Positions 43,105 through 55,004 of a stretch of 64,000 nucleotides of DNA are shown one piece after another. Position 1 is the stretch's first letter. Every line of letters begins with the position of its first letter. The notes beneath the pieces are model-generated. The model saw nothing but the letters and a program-made list of their open reading frames with translations, ran no database searches and was not told the origin of the DNA. Source of the stretch: JADLGL01 sp963823045 (GTDB lineage: Bacteria; Pseudomonadota; Alphaproteobacteria; Rhizobiales; Kaistiaceae); contig CAWGKA010000005.1 of NCBI GenBank assembly GCA_963823045.1, positions 1 through 64,000 of the forward strand, read 5' to 3'. The translations under genes were made by a program, and so were the position numbers.

Positions 43105-45742
43105 ATGAAAACTGAGACGCAGCCGACGCGGCTGGAGGACTATCGCGCAACTGACTTTCAGATCGATACGGTCGATCTCGATTTCAGGCTGGACCCGACG
43201 GCGACGCGCGTCGTTGCCAAGCTCGCCATGCGCCGCCGCGAACCGGGCGACGCCGCGCTGGATCTGGTCGGCGATGATCTCGTCCTGCGCGGCCTGTCGC
43301 TCGACGGCACGCCGCTCGCACCGCAATCCTACGACGCCACGCCGGCCCGCCTCATGGTTCGCGATTTGCCGGACGGTCCGTTCACGCTGGAGATCGAGAC
43401 GGAGGTCAACCCGTCGGCCAACACGGAATTGATGGGCCTTTATCTATCGGAGGGGACCTACTGCACCCAGTGCGAGGCCGAAGGCTTCCGCCGCATCACT
43501 TATTTCCTCGACCGGCCGGACGTTCTTGCCGTCTATACCACGCGGATCGAAGCACCCCGCGCAGCCGCGCCGGAACTCCTTTCCAACGGCAACCTTGTCG
43601 AGACGGGAGATGTTCCCGGCGACGCGGATCGTCACTATGCGATCTGGCACGACCCATTTCCGAAGCCGTCCTATCTGTTTGCGCTGGTCGCCGGCGATCT
43701 CGCCGCGATCACCGACACCTTCACCACCATGTCCGGCCGCCAAGTCGAGCTCTCCATCCTGTGCGAGCACGGCAAGGAAGAACGCTGCCGCTACGCGATG
43801 GATGCGCTCAAGCGCTCGATGCGCTGGGACGAGGAGGTGTTCGGTCGCGAATATGACCTCGACATCTTCAACATCGTCGCGGTGTCGTCCTTCAACATGG
43901 GCGCGATGGAAAACAAGGGCCTGAACGTCTTCAACGACAAGTTCGTCCTTGCCGATCCCGAGACGGCGACCGACACCGACTACAACTACATTGAGGGCGT
44001 CATCGCCCACGAATATTTCCACAATTGGACCGGCAACAGAATCACCTGCCGTGACTGGTTCCAGCTCTGCCTCAAGGAAGGGCTGACGGTTTATCGCGAC
44101 CAGGAATTCTCGTCCGACATGCAGTCACGTGCGGTGAAGCGCATCGATGACGTCCGGACATTGAAGGCGCGACAGTTCCCCGAGGATGGCGGCCCTCTGG
44201 CGCATCCGGTTCGCCCGGAAATCTACCATGAAATCAATAACTTCTACACCGCGACCGTCTATGAGAAGGGCGCCGAACTGGTGCGCATGATCCACACGCT
44301 GCTGGGGCCGGAGGGTTTCCGCAAGGGCATGGATCTTTACTTCGAGCGGCATGATGGCGAGGCCGCGACGGTCGAGGATTTTCTCGCTGCCTTTGCCGAT
44401 TCCTCCGGCACCGATCTCAGCCAGTTCAAGATCTGGTACTCGCAGGCCGGCACGCCCGAACTCGTCGCGCGCGGCAGCTATGACGCGGCGCAGCGGCGCT
44501 ACACGCTCACCCTCGCACAGTCGACGCCGCCGACGCCGGGGCAGCCGAACAAACAACCGCTGCACATTCCCGTGCGCTTCGGTCTGGTGGGCGCCAATGG
44601 CGGCGATCTTGCCTATGACAGCGTCAGCGGCGCGACCGTCACCGGCGATGTCATCCACCTGAGCGAGCCCAGCCAGACGATCGTCTTCCAGGGGGTTTCG
44701 GAGCGGCCCGTGCCGTCGCTGCTGCGCGGCTTCTCGGCGCCCGTGCGCCTGTCGCTCGATCTTGACGCCGATGATCTTGCTTTCCTGCTGCGCGCCGAAA
44801 CCAACTCCTTCAATCGCTGGCAAGCGGGGCAGACGCTGGCTATGCGTGCGCTTGTTGCCGCGACAGGCGCGATCGCCGGCGGCGAGCCCGTGCCAGACCA
44901 CTCCGCTCTCATTGCCGCACTTGTCGCCGTTGCTGTCGACGACGCGCTTGACCCGGCTCTGCGCGCGCAGGTCCTGACGCTGCCGACGGAGGCGGAGATC
45001 GCACGCGAGATCGGACGCGATGTCGACCCCGACGCTATCGCCGCGGCGCGGAACGATCTGCGCAGCCGGCTCGGCGCCGTTCAGGCGGCGAAGTTTCGCC
45101 AGCTCTATGACTCTCTCGCCAGCGACGCGCCCTACCGGCCGAGCGCCGAAGGCCAGGGGCCGCGCGCATTGCGTAACGTCGCCATGGACTTCCTCGTCGC
45201 CGGCGACGCGGCGCTGACCTCGCTGGCTGCGGCCCAGTTCAACAACGCCGACAACATGACGGACCGGATGGCGGCGCTGGCGACGCTCAACCGCACGGCA
45301 ACGCGCGAGCGGACCGCCGCCCTCGCCGATTTCCGTGATCGGTACGCGGGTGATCCGCTTGTGCTCGACAAATGGCTCGCCCTCGAAGCCACCGCACCTT
45401 TCGACGGCACCGTGGCGCGCGTTCGCGAGCTTATGGGCGACAGCGCCTTCTCGATGGAAAACCCGAACCGCATCCGCGCGCTGATCGGAAGCTTCGCAAC
45501 CGCCAACCAGACTGCAGTTCAACCGAGCGGACGGCAGCGGCTACGACCTTGTCGCCGACATCGTCATCCAGCTCGATCGTAAGAATCCGCAGACCGCCGC
45601 ACGCATCCTCATCAGCTTCCGTTCGTGGCGAGCGCTCGAGGCAAGGCGCCGGGCCGCGGCGGAGGCTGCTCTGCGCAGGATTGCCGACATCGAGAATCTG
45701 TCGCCCGACGTCAGCGACATCGTCACGCGCATCCTCGCCTGA
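43105..45742 (+). CDS. pepN: Aminopeptidase N, C-terminus frame-broken
   Basis: M1-family zinc aminopeptidase of about 878 aa. The exopeptidase motif GAMENKGLNVF and zinc motif HEYFHNWTGNRITC are present. The N-domain FRRITYFLDRPDVLAVY and the C-terminal alpha-solenoid (AAQFNNADNMTDRMAAL) are typical. The reading is clean from ATG 43105 to about 45512, where one extra T moves the last 75 codons into another frame (QFNRADGSGYDLVADIVIQLD...LSPDVSDIVTRILA, stop at 45742). Upstream codons from 42865 overlap the methyltransferase and are not likely coding. Confidence 0.95.
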
Positions 45743-45803
45743 CTTCGGCCACGCTTCCTCGCGAGAATTTTCTTCCCGTTAACCCTTTTCCGTCTGGACA
45801 AGG

Positions 45804-45834
45804 TGATTCGCCTTGATTCAAATGCAAGTGATTC
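45804..45834. repeat. Three TGATTC direct repeats upstream of a sensor kinase gene
   Basis: TGATTC occurs at 45804-45809, 45814-45819 and 45829-45834, 10 and 15 bp apart, in the 136-bp gap before the kinase start at 45879. The first overlaps a small imperfect inverted repeat (AAGGTGA/TCGCCTT). Spacing near one and one-and-a-half helical turns fits an operator array, but chance is possible. Confidence 0.35.
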
Positions 45835-45878
45835 GGGGCGGCAAGCTCCCGAAGCAAGTCGACAATTGAGGGGGCCAA

Positions 45879-48224
45879 ATGGCGCCGGCAGACATCGCCG
45901 CTGCGTCCATGCGCAGAATCGCGCCCGTCCTGGCGAGACTGACGGGGGGCCGGAAAGCAGTTTCCGGTCACGCTCGGCTTATCGCCCGCCCGACCTATCA
46001 GCGCTTTCTCGCCGCCGAGCCGCTGCTTAGGCGGCTCATCCCGATCCTCATCATCATCTTCCTAGCGATCGTTGCCGCAGCCCGCTACGTGCAGCTCACC
46101 GACATGCGGGACGATCGCGACACCTTCGCCCGCGAACAGTTGAGCATGGTCACGGCGCTGGTGGCAACGTCGATGCGGCAGACGATCCCCAATGCCGACG
46201 GTGACGCAGCAACGCCACAGCCACAGCAACTACTCGACGATGCGTTGGCGTCGAGTGTCCTCATCGGCGATCGCTTCGCCTATCTGACCAACACGAACGG
46301 TGTCATTGTCGCCGCGAGCGACAACGACCGCGACGCCATCGGCCTTTACCTCACGGATGTCGTCCATCAGGTCCAGCCGCTGCTCGCCTTCGGCGCCAAC
46401 GCCGGATCGATCGACGTCTCGTTGACGGGCAATCAGGCGGCACTCGCGGCGGGGCGCCTCGTCGATGGCGTCGGCTCCCCTCATCCTCGTCGAATCGACG
46501 GCGCCGCTTGAGGCGGCGTGGCGCAGCCAAGTGACGCTCAACGTGTCGATCTTCCTCGGCACCAGCGCCATCCTCTTCATCATCCTCTACGGCTATTTCG
46601 CGCAGTCGCGCCGCGCCAACGAGGCCGACAACATCTACGCCGAGGCGCATCAGCGTCTCGACACGGCGCTGCTGCGCGGCCGCTGCGGTTTGTGGGATTG
46701 GGACCTCGCTTCCGGCCGGATGTTCTGGTCGAAGTCGATGTTCGAGATTCTCGGCATGCCGCCGCGCGACGAACTGATCGGCTTCGGTGAAGCGAACCGG
46801 CTCGTCCATCCCGATGACGGCGACCTCCTTGCCATCGCGCAGCATCTCTATGAGCGCGGCGAGACGACGGTCGACCGCATGTTCCGCATGCGCCACGCCG
46901 ACGGCCGCTGGGTGTGGCTGCGCGCCCGTGCCGAAATCGTCGGCGAGAACGACGCGCATCTCATCGGCATCGCTGTCGATACGACCGAACAGATCCGCCT
47001 GGCCGAGCGCAACCGCACCGCCGACATCCGCCTGCGCGACGCGATCGAGACGATCTCCGAGGCGTTCGTGCTTGTGGGACGCCGACAATCGCCTCGTGAT
47101 GTGCAACTCGAAATATCAGGAGCTCTACGGCCTGCCGGACAGCGCCACGGAGCGCGGCGGCGAATATGATGCCGTGATGGCCGCCGGCCGACGGCCGCTG
47201 GTGCGCGCGCAGATCCCGCATGAGGACAGGGTCGAAGAAGGCGCGCGCAGCTACGAGGCGCTGCTCGACGACGGGCGCTGGCTGCAGATCAACGAGCGCA
47301 AGACGAAAGATGGCGGCTTCGTTTCGGTCGGCACCGACATCACCCAGATCAAGCGCAACGAGGAACGACTCGTTGACGGCGAGCGGCGGCTGATGGCGAC
47401 CATCGCCGACCTCCGCCAATCGCGACAGAAGCTTGAACAGCAGGCGCAGCAGATGGTCGAGCTGGCGGAGAAATATTCCGAGGAGAAGGACCGCGCCGAG
47501 GACGCCAACAAGGCGAAGTCAGCGTTCCTCGCCAATATCAGCCATGAACTGAGAACGCCGCTCAATGCCATCATCGGCTTCTCCGAGATCATGCAGTCGG
47601 GCATGTTCGGAAGCTCGGCTCGCCGAAATACAACGAGTATTGCAGCGACATCTATGAGAGCGGCTCGTACCTCCTCGGCGTCATCAACGACGTCCTCGAC
47701 ATGTCGCGGATCGAAGCCGGCCGGATGGCGCTTTCGGTGGAGACGACTCGACCTCAACGAACTCATCGACGAATCGATCCGCGTCGTGAAGGGCCAATCG
47801 CGCGGGCAGAACCTCACCGTGACCGCCGATGTCGAGCCCAATCTCACGATGCAGGGCGACCGGCGCTCGCTGAAGCAGATCCTCCTCAACCTCCTCTCCA
47901 ACGCCGCCAAGTTCACGCCGGATGGCGGCCGCGTCACGGTGCGCGCGCGTCGAGGCCGGCGACCGCGTCATGATCGCGATCCAGGATACCGGCGTCGGCA
48001 TTCCGAAGGAGGCGATCGCCAAGCTCGCCCGGCCGTTCGAGCAGGTGCAGAACCAGTTCACCAAGACGCACAAGGGCTCCGGCCTCGGCCTCGCCATCAC
48101 GCGCTCGCTGGCGCTGCTGCATGGCGGCGCGATGCGCATCGCGTCGCGTGAAGGCGAAGGCACGATCGTCGCTATCCGCCTGCCGAAGCATCAGCCGCAG
48201 GAGCAGCGCCGCAACGCGGCCTAG
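45879..48224 (+). CDS. Membrane PAS sensor histidine kinase, frame-broken
   Basis: Composite of about 780 residues: an N-terminal membrane helix (LLRRLIPILIIIFLAIVAAARY), an extracytoplasmic sensor region, a second helix (VSIFLGTSAILFIILYGYF), a PAS domain (GRCGLWDWDLASGRMFWSKSMFE...WVWLRARAE), a second PAS (WDADNRLVMCNSKYQELYGLPD), a coiled region, HisKA (FLANISHELRTPLNAIIGF) and HATPase (NLLSNAAKFTPDGG, IQDTGVGIPKEA, KGSGLGLAITRSL). Frame changes fall near 46472, 47074, 47612, 47745 and 47955; three are mended by removing one T (GATG to GAG, CTTG to CTG, ACTC to ACC). It ends 4 bp into the end of glnE on the other strand. The cognate regulator is not adjacent. Confidence 0.87.
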
Positions 48225-51195
48225 CTCGCCGGCACCTTGCCGACGATCTTCTCGAACAGCTTGCGTACTGCCGACTGCGTTTCGACGAGATGCGCTTCGA
48301 GCCGCGCGAAGTCCGGCAACTCGGCGACGCGGGCGAGAAGAAGCTTCAAGCCGTCCGGCGCCTCGTCGGGTTGGAACGCTTCCTCGATGCACAGGCGGAT
48401 GACTTGCGTCAGACCGTGATAGAGGCGCAGCGCAGGAATGAGCGCCGCGATTTGCGGCTTCGACAGGAGGCCCGCCTCGCTCGCCGCCAGCAGCGCTTCC
48501 TCCGTGTTCGCGTGCAGCAGTTCGCGGTGTTCGGCTGCGTGGCGGAGCTGCAGATATTGGGCGATGAACTCGATGTCGATAAGCCCGCCGCGCGCAAGCT
48601 TGATGTCCCACGGGTCGTCGGCGCCTTTCTCTTCCTCGATAAGACGCCGCATCTCCAGGACGTCGGCGGTCAGTTGTTTTGCCGGCCGCGGCTTGGCGAG
48701 GATGCTCTGCATCGCCGACACCGCCGCGCGCTGCAGACGCTCGTCGCCGGCAACCAGCCGCGCGCGGGTCAGAGCCAGATGCTCCCACGTCCACGCCTCG
48801 CTGGTCTGGTAGGCGACGAAGGCATCGATGTTGGTGGCGAGCGGACCGGAATTGCCGGAGGGCCGCAACCGAAAATCGACTTCGTAGAGCGTGCCTTCTG
48901 CGGTCGGCGCCGATAGCGCGGCAACAAGGCGCTGTGTCAGCCGCGCGTAGTAGTGTCCGCCGGTCAGGGGACGTTCGCCATCGGAGGCGGCGGCGTTCCT
49001 GCCAAACTCATAGAGCACGATGAGATCGAGATCGGACGCCGCCGTCATCTCCCGACCGCCGAGCTTGCCCATGGCGATCACTGCCACGCGCCCACCGGGC
49101 ATATGGCCGTGCTGGTCTTCGATCGCCTCCTCCGACAGACGGAGGGCCTCGCCAATGAGAAGGTCAGCAAGATCGGCATAGGCGATGCCGGCGCGCCTGG
49201 TTTCGATCGCCCCGGCCAGGATGCGTGCGCCGATGAGGAAAGGCCTGCTCCTGGCCGAAGATGCGGATGCGATCGAGCGCATCTTCATAGCTGCGCGCCT
49301 GGTCCATGGTGCGGCGGAGATGCGCGGACAGCGTGTCGACGTCCGGCAGTCCCTCGAGGAACGCCGGCTCGATGATCGCGTCGAGGACATGCGGCCGTCG
49401 CGTGATGATGTCGGCCATGCGCGGCGCCGTGCCGAGAATGTCGGTGAGCAAGGACAGGAGCCACGGATTGGAGCCGAGCAGCGAGAACAGCTGCAGGCCG
49501 GTTGGCATGTGCGACAGGAAGCGGTCGAAGGCGATGACAGCGGTGTCGCGGCGATCACGCGCCAACGCCTCGAGCAACGCTGGCGTCACCTCGGTCAGTC
49601 GTTCGCGCGCGGTTGCTCGATCGCGTTGCCGGATAGCGGCCGTAGTGCCAGCCGCGCACCAGCGCGCTCATCTGCGCCGGATCGGCGAAGCCCATCTCCG
49701 CCAGCGTCTTCAGCGTATCGGGGTCATCTTCGTCGCCGGTGAAGACGAGATTGCCGGCGCTCGACGACAGCGCGGGCGCTTCCTCGAACAGCTTGCGCAT
49801 AGTGACGCTGCGTCGCCTCGAGCACCGGCCGCAGCTGCTTCTCGAACTGTGCCAGCGGTGTCGATCCGCGACAGCCGGGCGACCCGCTCCAGCTCCTCAT
49901 CGGCGTCCGGGAGCGTGTGCGTCTGCTCGTCGTCGATCATCTGCAGTCGATGCTCGACGCTGCGCAGGAAGCGATAGGACGCGCTCAGCTCCGTCGCCGC
50001 CTGCATCGTCGATCCAGCCGATCTCCGCCAGTGCAGCTAAGCATGTCGAGCGTGCGTCGGCCACGCAGCGCCGGATTGCGGCCGCCGGCGATGAGCTGCT
50101 GCGTCTGCACGAAGAACTCGATCTCGCGGATGCCGCCGCGGCCGAGCTTGAGATTGTGGCCAGCGATGGCGATGGCCGCGTGACCGCGAAAATCGTGGAT
50201 CTGCCGCTTGATCGAATGGATGTCGGCGATCGCCGCGTAGTCGAGATATTTGCGCCAGATGAAGGGCGCGAGTTCGGCGAGGAACGCCTCGCCGGCTGCG
50301 ATGTCGCCGGCGACGGCGCGCGCCTTGATCATCGCCGCGCGCTCCCAGTTCTGGCCATGCGCCTCGTAGTAGAGCAGCGCCGCCGGCACCGAGATGGCGA
50401 TCGCCGTCGAGCCCGGATCGGGGCGAAGGCGAAGATCGGTCCGCAGCACCATGCCGTCCGGCGTGTGCTCCTGCAGCATGCGGATGAGTGTCTTGGTGAG
50501 ACGGATGAAGAGCTTCGCCGGTTCGGCGTCGGCCGGAATGACCGCTGCCTCGGGATCGAACAGCGCGATCAGATCGACGTCGCTGGAATAGTTCAGCTCC
50601 TCGGCGCCGAGCTTGCCCATGGCCAGGAGGATCCAGCCACTGCCCTTCTGCGGGTCGTCCGGATCGGGCAGCACCATGCGCCCCGCGTCGTGTTCGGCCC
50701 GCAATGCAAAGGCGGCTGCCGCGTTGATTGCGGCGGCGGCGAAGGCGGAGAGCGCGGCCATCGCCTTGTCGGCGTCCCACGCGTCGCCGAGATCAGCGAG
50801 CGCAACGAGAAGGGCGACCTCCATGCGGCACCGCCGCAGCGTCGCCATCGCCTCGTCTTCGGGCAGTCGCCAACAGTCCCGTGTCTGCTTGCGCAGATCG
50901 CGGCCAGACGCGTTGTCCGGATCGCTGTCGAGGACGCGCATCAGACGTTCCGGATCATCAAGGACCGTGCGCCTCAGGAAGCGCGACAGGTCCATCACCG
51001 CGCCGATGAACCCGGCCGACCCTGTCGGCAATGAGTGCGTCGATAGCGGCGGCCGATTCCCGCCTCACGCCCCGCCTCCGCCAGTTCCCGCAACCAGGCT
51101 TTTGCCGCCTTGGCATCGAGCGGGTGGAGGTCGGTGTTGATGGCCTCGCGCAGAGTCGCCGGTTTGCTCCCGCGGCCCTTGCGGCCGGTGGTCAC
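48221..51195 (-). CDS. glnE: Glutamine synthetase adenylyltransferase/adenylyl-removing enzyme, frame-broken
   Basis: Bifunctional GlnE (about 990 aa) that controls glutamine synthetase by AMP addition and removal. Two nucleotidyltransferase domains are seen: AMGKLGAEELNYSSDVDLIALFDPE in the N-half and AMGKLGGREMTAASDLDLIVLYEF in the C-half, with LKLGRGGIREIEFFVQTQQLI and ELSASYRFLRSVEHRLQMIDDEQTHTLP between. Frame changes occur near 51045, 51015, 50010, 49800, 49600 and 49240. GTG 51195 is a likely start because its GTGA could overlap the stop of the kinase gene before it, although in the sequence as given the two genes run on in one frame. The order kinase-glnE matches other rhizobia. Confidence 0.88.
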
Positions 51196-52588
51196 GGCGC
51201 CTGCCGCCGGCAGACGCAAAGTGACGAGCAGGCCGGGCTTGGCGTCGCCGAGTTCGATAGTGCCGTGTTCAATCTTGACCGCGGCGGCGGCAAGGCTGAG
51301 GCCAAGCCCGGTGCCGGGGGTCGAGCGGCTCGCCTCGAGACGGACGAAACGCTCCTGAACCCTCGTGCGTTCGGACTCCGGCACGCCGACGCCATTGTCG
51401 GCGACAGTGATGACGACCTCATCGCCTTCCTGCGCAAACGGCGACGCCGACCATCGGCGCACGGTCCGAGTCGGCCGGCGGGCGCCCATGCTTGATGGCA
51501 TTGTCGACGAGATTGGCGAGCGCCTGGCTGAGGAGTTCGCGATTGCCGTTCAGCTTCACCGCTCCCTCGGCCGAAAGCTCAGGGCGACCTCGGCTTCCTC
51601 CGCCACCGGCTCGTAGAGCTCGACGACATCGCGCGCGATCTCGGCCGCGTCGATCTCGCTCACCGACTGGCCTCCGGCGGCGTGCCGGCCTCGAGCCGTG
51701 CGATGGTCAGCAGTGCGTTGAAGGTGCTCAGCAGCTGATCGGCATCATCGATCGTCGCCCGCATGACGTCGCGCTGCTCGTCATCATTGCCACGTTCGGC
51801 CAGCGCGATCTCGATGCGGTTGCGCATGTGCGTCAGCGGCGTCTTCAGATCGTGCGCGATATTGTCGGTCACTTCCTTCAGCCCACGCAGCAGCATCTCG
51901 ATACGCTCCAGCATAACGTTGAGGCTCGCGGCGAGGCGATCGAACTCGTCACCGGTTCCGGTCACTTCGAGGCGACCCGTCAAGTCGCCAGTCATAATCT
52001 GACGCGTCGTCGCCGAGATCGAGTCAATCCGCTTCAGCACGCGCCGTGAGACGAAGAACCAGCTAATCGCGGCGAGGCCGATCAGCAAAACCGCTGCAAT
52101 TATAAGGGCATAGCGGATGATGATGGTGAAGTGCTCGCGCTCGGCAAGGTCGCGGCCGACGAGCAGCAGCATGCCGCCCGTCAGGCGAACAACCTGGATG
52201 CGCGCCAGCTTCTCCTCGCCCTGCTGCGTCTGATAGCCGAGCTCGATCGGCTCCTGGATGGCGCGCGAAAGCGTGGCGGTCGAGACCTGGGTGACGTTGC
52301 CGGCAAGGATATGCCCGGACGGATCGGCGAGCAGATAGAGGCTTGCGCCCGGGCAAACGGCTGCGATCCTGGATGGCGCTGATGAGCGCCGACCGTGCCG
52401 CCGCTGTTCCATGCCGAGGCGAGGTCGGCGAACTCGTCCGAGATCGCGGTGTTGACCTGCTGGTCGAGCAGCTGATTGGCGGCGTAGGTGATCGACAGCG
52501 CGAAGACCACGGCGAACGCCGAGAACACCGTCAGATAGATCGCCGACAGCTTGAATGCGGTGGTGGAGACGATCCTACCGACGCGCAT
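51192..52588 (-). CDS. HAMP sensor histidine kinase, frame-broken
   Basis: Membrane kinase of about 465 aa: helix 1 (FKLSAIYLTVFSAFAVVFALS), periplasmic part, helix 2 (YALIIAAVLLIGLAAISWFFV), HAMP (RIDSISATTRQIMTGDLTGRL), HisKA with TDNIAHDLKTPLTHMRNRIE, and HATPase (VITVADNGVGVPESE, PGTGLGLSLAAAAV). Breaks fall near 52385, 52350, 51660 and 51490. The ATG at 52588 overlaps the 3' end of the OmpR-type regulator gene by 14 bp, so the pair is coupled. The stop is not in frame as given; a 1-base shift near 51200 would end it at TGA 51192, overlapping the glnE GTG. Confidence 0.85.
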
Positions 52589-53256
52589 CGCGGATCATAT
52601 AGCCGGCGCCGCGAACGGTCTGCAGCAGCGACTGATCGAAGCCTTTGTCGATCTTCGCCCGCAGGCGCGAAATGTGGACATCGATGACATTGGTCTGGGG
52701 ATCGAAATGATAGTCCCAGACATTCTCCAGCAAGCATGGTGCGGGTGACGACCTTGCCGGCATGCTGCATCAGATATTCGAGCAGACGGAACTCGCGCGG
52801 CTGGAGCAGGATCGGCTTGCCGCCGCGGGTCACGGAATGCGCCAGGCGATCGAGTTCAAGATCGCCGACCCGGTACATCGTTTCGGCCTCGCCCGGACGA
52901 CGACGACGGGCGAGGACCTCGATGCGCGCCAGGAGCTCGGCGAAGGAGAATGGCTTCGACAGATAGTCGTCGCTGCCGGAGCGGAGGCCGGTGACGCGAT
53001 CGTCGACGCGGCCGAGGGCGGACAGGATGAGGACCGGCACGTCATTGCCGGCCTCGCGCAGGCCTTCGATCAGCTTCAGGCCGTCTCGACCCGGCAGCAT
53101 GCGATCGACGACGAGCACGTCATAATCGCCGGTCGACGCCATCTCCGAGCCGGTGATGCCGTCCGTTGCCTGTTCGGTGAGATGCCCGGCTTCCCGCAAT
53201 GCCTTGGCGAGATAGTCGAGCGTTTCCTTGTCGTCCTCGACCAGCAGGATGCGCAT
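52575..53256 (-). CDS. OmpR-family response regulator, frame-broken
   Basis: 226-aa two-component regulator. Receiver: LLVEDDKETLDYL, VLVVDRMLPGRDGLKL (phosphoacceptor Asp in VVDRMLPG), LSALGRVDDRVTGLRSG, and Lys in LSKPFSFAELLAR. The DNA-binding domain starts ILLQPREFRLLEYLMQHAGKVVTRTML, and continues after a break near 52737 as LLENVWDYHFDPQTNVIDVHISRLRAKIDKGF...TVRGAGYMIRDARR. Removing one T (CTTG to CTG) mends it. The 3' end overlaps the kinase ATG. The degP terminator lies just upstream. Confidence 0.9.
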
Positions 53257-53306
53257 GGACGGAACCTATATTGCGGCGCGGTCGGTGGGTCAGCCCCAAA
53301 TAGAAA

Positions 53307-53340
53307 CAACGGCAGGCCGAGGGAGTACGGCCTGCCGTTG
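53307..53340 (-). terminator. Rho-independent terminator after degP
   Basis: A perfect 13-bp stem, CAACGGCAGGCCG (53307-53319) with CGGCCTGCCGTTG (53328-53340), loop 8 bases. Read on the minus strand it is followed by TTTCTATTT, a good uridine-rich tail. It ends the leftward degP transcript 60 bp past its stop and separates it from the regulator gene. A second stem, CGGGCGGGGG with CCCCCGCCCG (53345-53354 and 53383-53392), lies between it and the degP stop. Confidence 0.8.
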
Positions 53341-53399
53341 ATACGGGCGGGGGAGCTTGGGGGGGCGACGCGGGAATAGCGCCCCCGCCCGAGGGGAGA

Positions 53400-54859
53400 T
53401 CAGTCGTTGACCCAGGTGTCGACCGCGAGGAAGAGGACGTCTCCGTCGCGACTGATCTGGAACAACATCGAGTTGTTGCCGGCATCGCGGGCGGTTTCGA
53501 TCGCCGTCTGCAGATCGTCGAAGCTCGTGATCGTGGTGTCATCGACAGCCTGGATGACGTCGCCTTCGCGCAGGCCCGCCGCGGCGGCTGTGCCGTCCGG
53601 GTTCATGCCGACGACCGTGATGTCGCCATTGGCGGCGGTGCCGACCTGCAGGCCGAGGCCAACCTCCGGCGGCTGCTCGCCCGGGCCGACCTGGGCGGTG
53701 GTCGCCTGCTGGCCGGGCATGGTGCCGAGCGTCACTTGGACGTCCATCTGCTGGCCGTCGCGGATGATGGTCAGGGTGACATTCGTCGCCCGGATCCATG
53801 CCGCCGATGCGGCGGGCGAAGTCGTTGGAGTCGATGACCTGTTCGCCGTTGATGGCGGTGATGACGTCGCGCGTCTGGATGCCGGCCTGATCGGCGCGGG
53901 TCGCCGGCAATCGGTTCGGTGACCAGGGCGCCTGCGGCGTGTCAAGCCCGAGCAGATCCGGCGAGCTGGTCGTCGATGCTCTGGATATGCAGGCCAAGCC
54001 AGCCGCGCGTCACGGAGCCATGGTCGCGGATATCGTCGATGACCTTGGAGGCGACGTCGGCGGGAACGGCGAAGGCGATGCCGATATTGCCGCCGGTCGA
54101 GGAGTAGATCGCCGTGTTCACGCCGATCACCTGGCCGGCGAGGTTGAAGGTCGGACCGCCGGAATTGCCTTCGTTCACCGCGGCGTCGATCTGGATGTAC
54201 TCGTCATAGGCGTTGTTGGTGATGCGCCGTTCGCGGCCCGAAACGATACCGGCCGTGACGGTGCCATAGAGGCCGAATGGGTTGCCGACGGCGATCGCCC
54301 AGTCACCGACCCGCGCGGGCGTGTCGGCGAACTGCACATAGGTGAACTGACGATCCGCATCGACCTTCAGGAGGGCAAGGTCGGTGAGCTGGTCAGTACC
54401 AATCAGGCGGGCTGGATATTCCGTGCCGTCGCTGAGGATGACGGTGAAGGAATCGGCTGAATCGACCACGTGGTTGTTGGTGACGATATAGCCGTCGGCG
54501 GAAATGAAGAATCCGGAGCCGAAGGCTTCGGTCGGGACCGTCTCGGGACCCTGGAAGAAGCGCTCCTCGGGCGATCCCTGCGGGACCTGGTCGAAACCGG
54601 GGATGCCGGCGTTGAGCACGCGCTGGCCGTGGACGCGGACGGCGACAACGGCGGGCGTTACCTGATCGACGACATCGGCGAAGGTCGGCAGCTGTACCGG
54701 CTGGTTGATCACGACCGGCTGAGCATTGGCGGCGGAGGTCTGGGCGAGGCTGGCGGCGCCAAGCGCGCCGGCGATGGCCAGCGCCATCGCAGTGCCGGTG
54801 AGGATGCGACGGCGCAGCGGTGGCCGACGATCCTGGGATGGGTTGGAATTGGCAGTCAC
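53400..54859 (-). CDS. degP: Periplasmic serine protease DegP/HtrA, frame-broken
   Basis: About 485 aa: signal peptide (ILTGTAMALAIAGALGAASLAQT), trypsin-like domain with His in YIVTNNHVV, Asp in DQLTDLALLKVD and Ser in NEGNSGGP, then two PDZ domains (RDVITAINGEQVIDSNDFARRI and LREGDVIQAVDDTTITSFDDL). The reading is clean to about 53948, then changes frame there and again near 53905 and 53800; one extra T at the first (GGATCTG to GGACTG) restores LAGLLGLDTPQ. It follows the ccm genes in the same direction and ends at a strong terminator. Role: envelope protein quality control. Confidence 0.93.
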
Positions 54860-55004
54860 GGCAGGTCTCCTTGAGGAGTGGGACTGTCGATCCGGCGCGT
54901 TTCGCAGGATCAGGATTGCCGCGACTATGCCAGCCGCACCTTACAGGCGGCTGGCCTCGGGATTAAATCTCCGTAATCTTTGCAGGAATGAGGTCGGGCC
55001 CGGC

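Noticed and set aside
44125..45522. 465-codon open frame on the minus strand
   Set aside because: Antisense to pepN, which carries GAMEN and HEYFHNW; composition is typical of a shadow frame.
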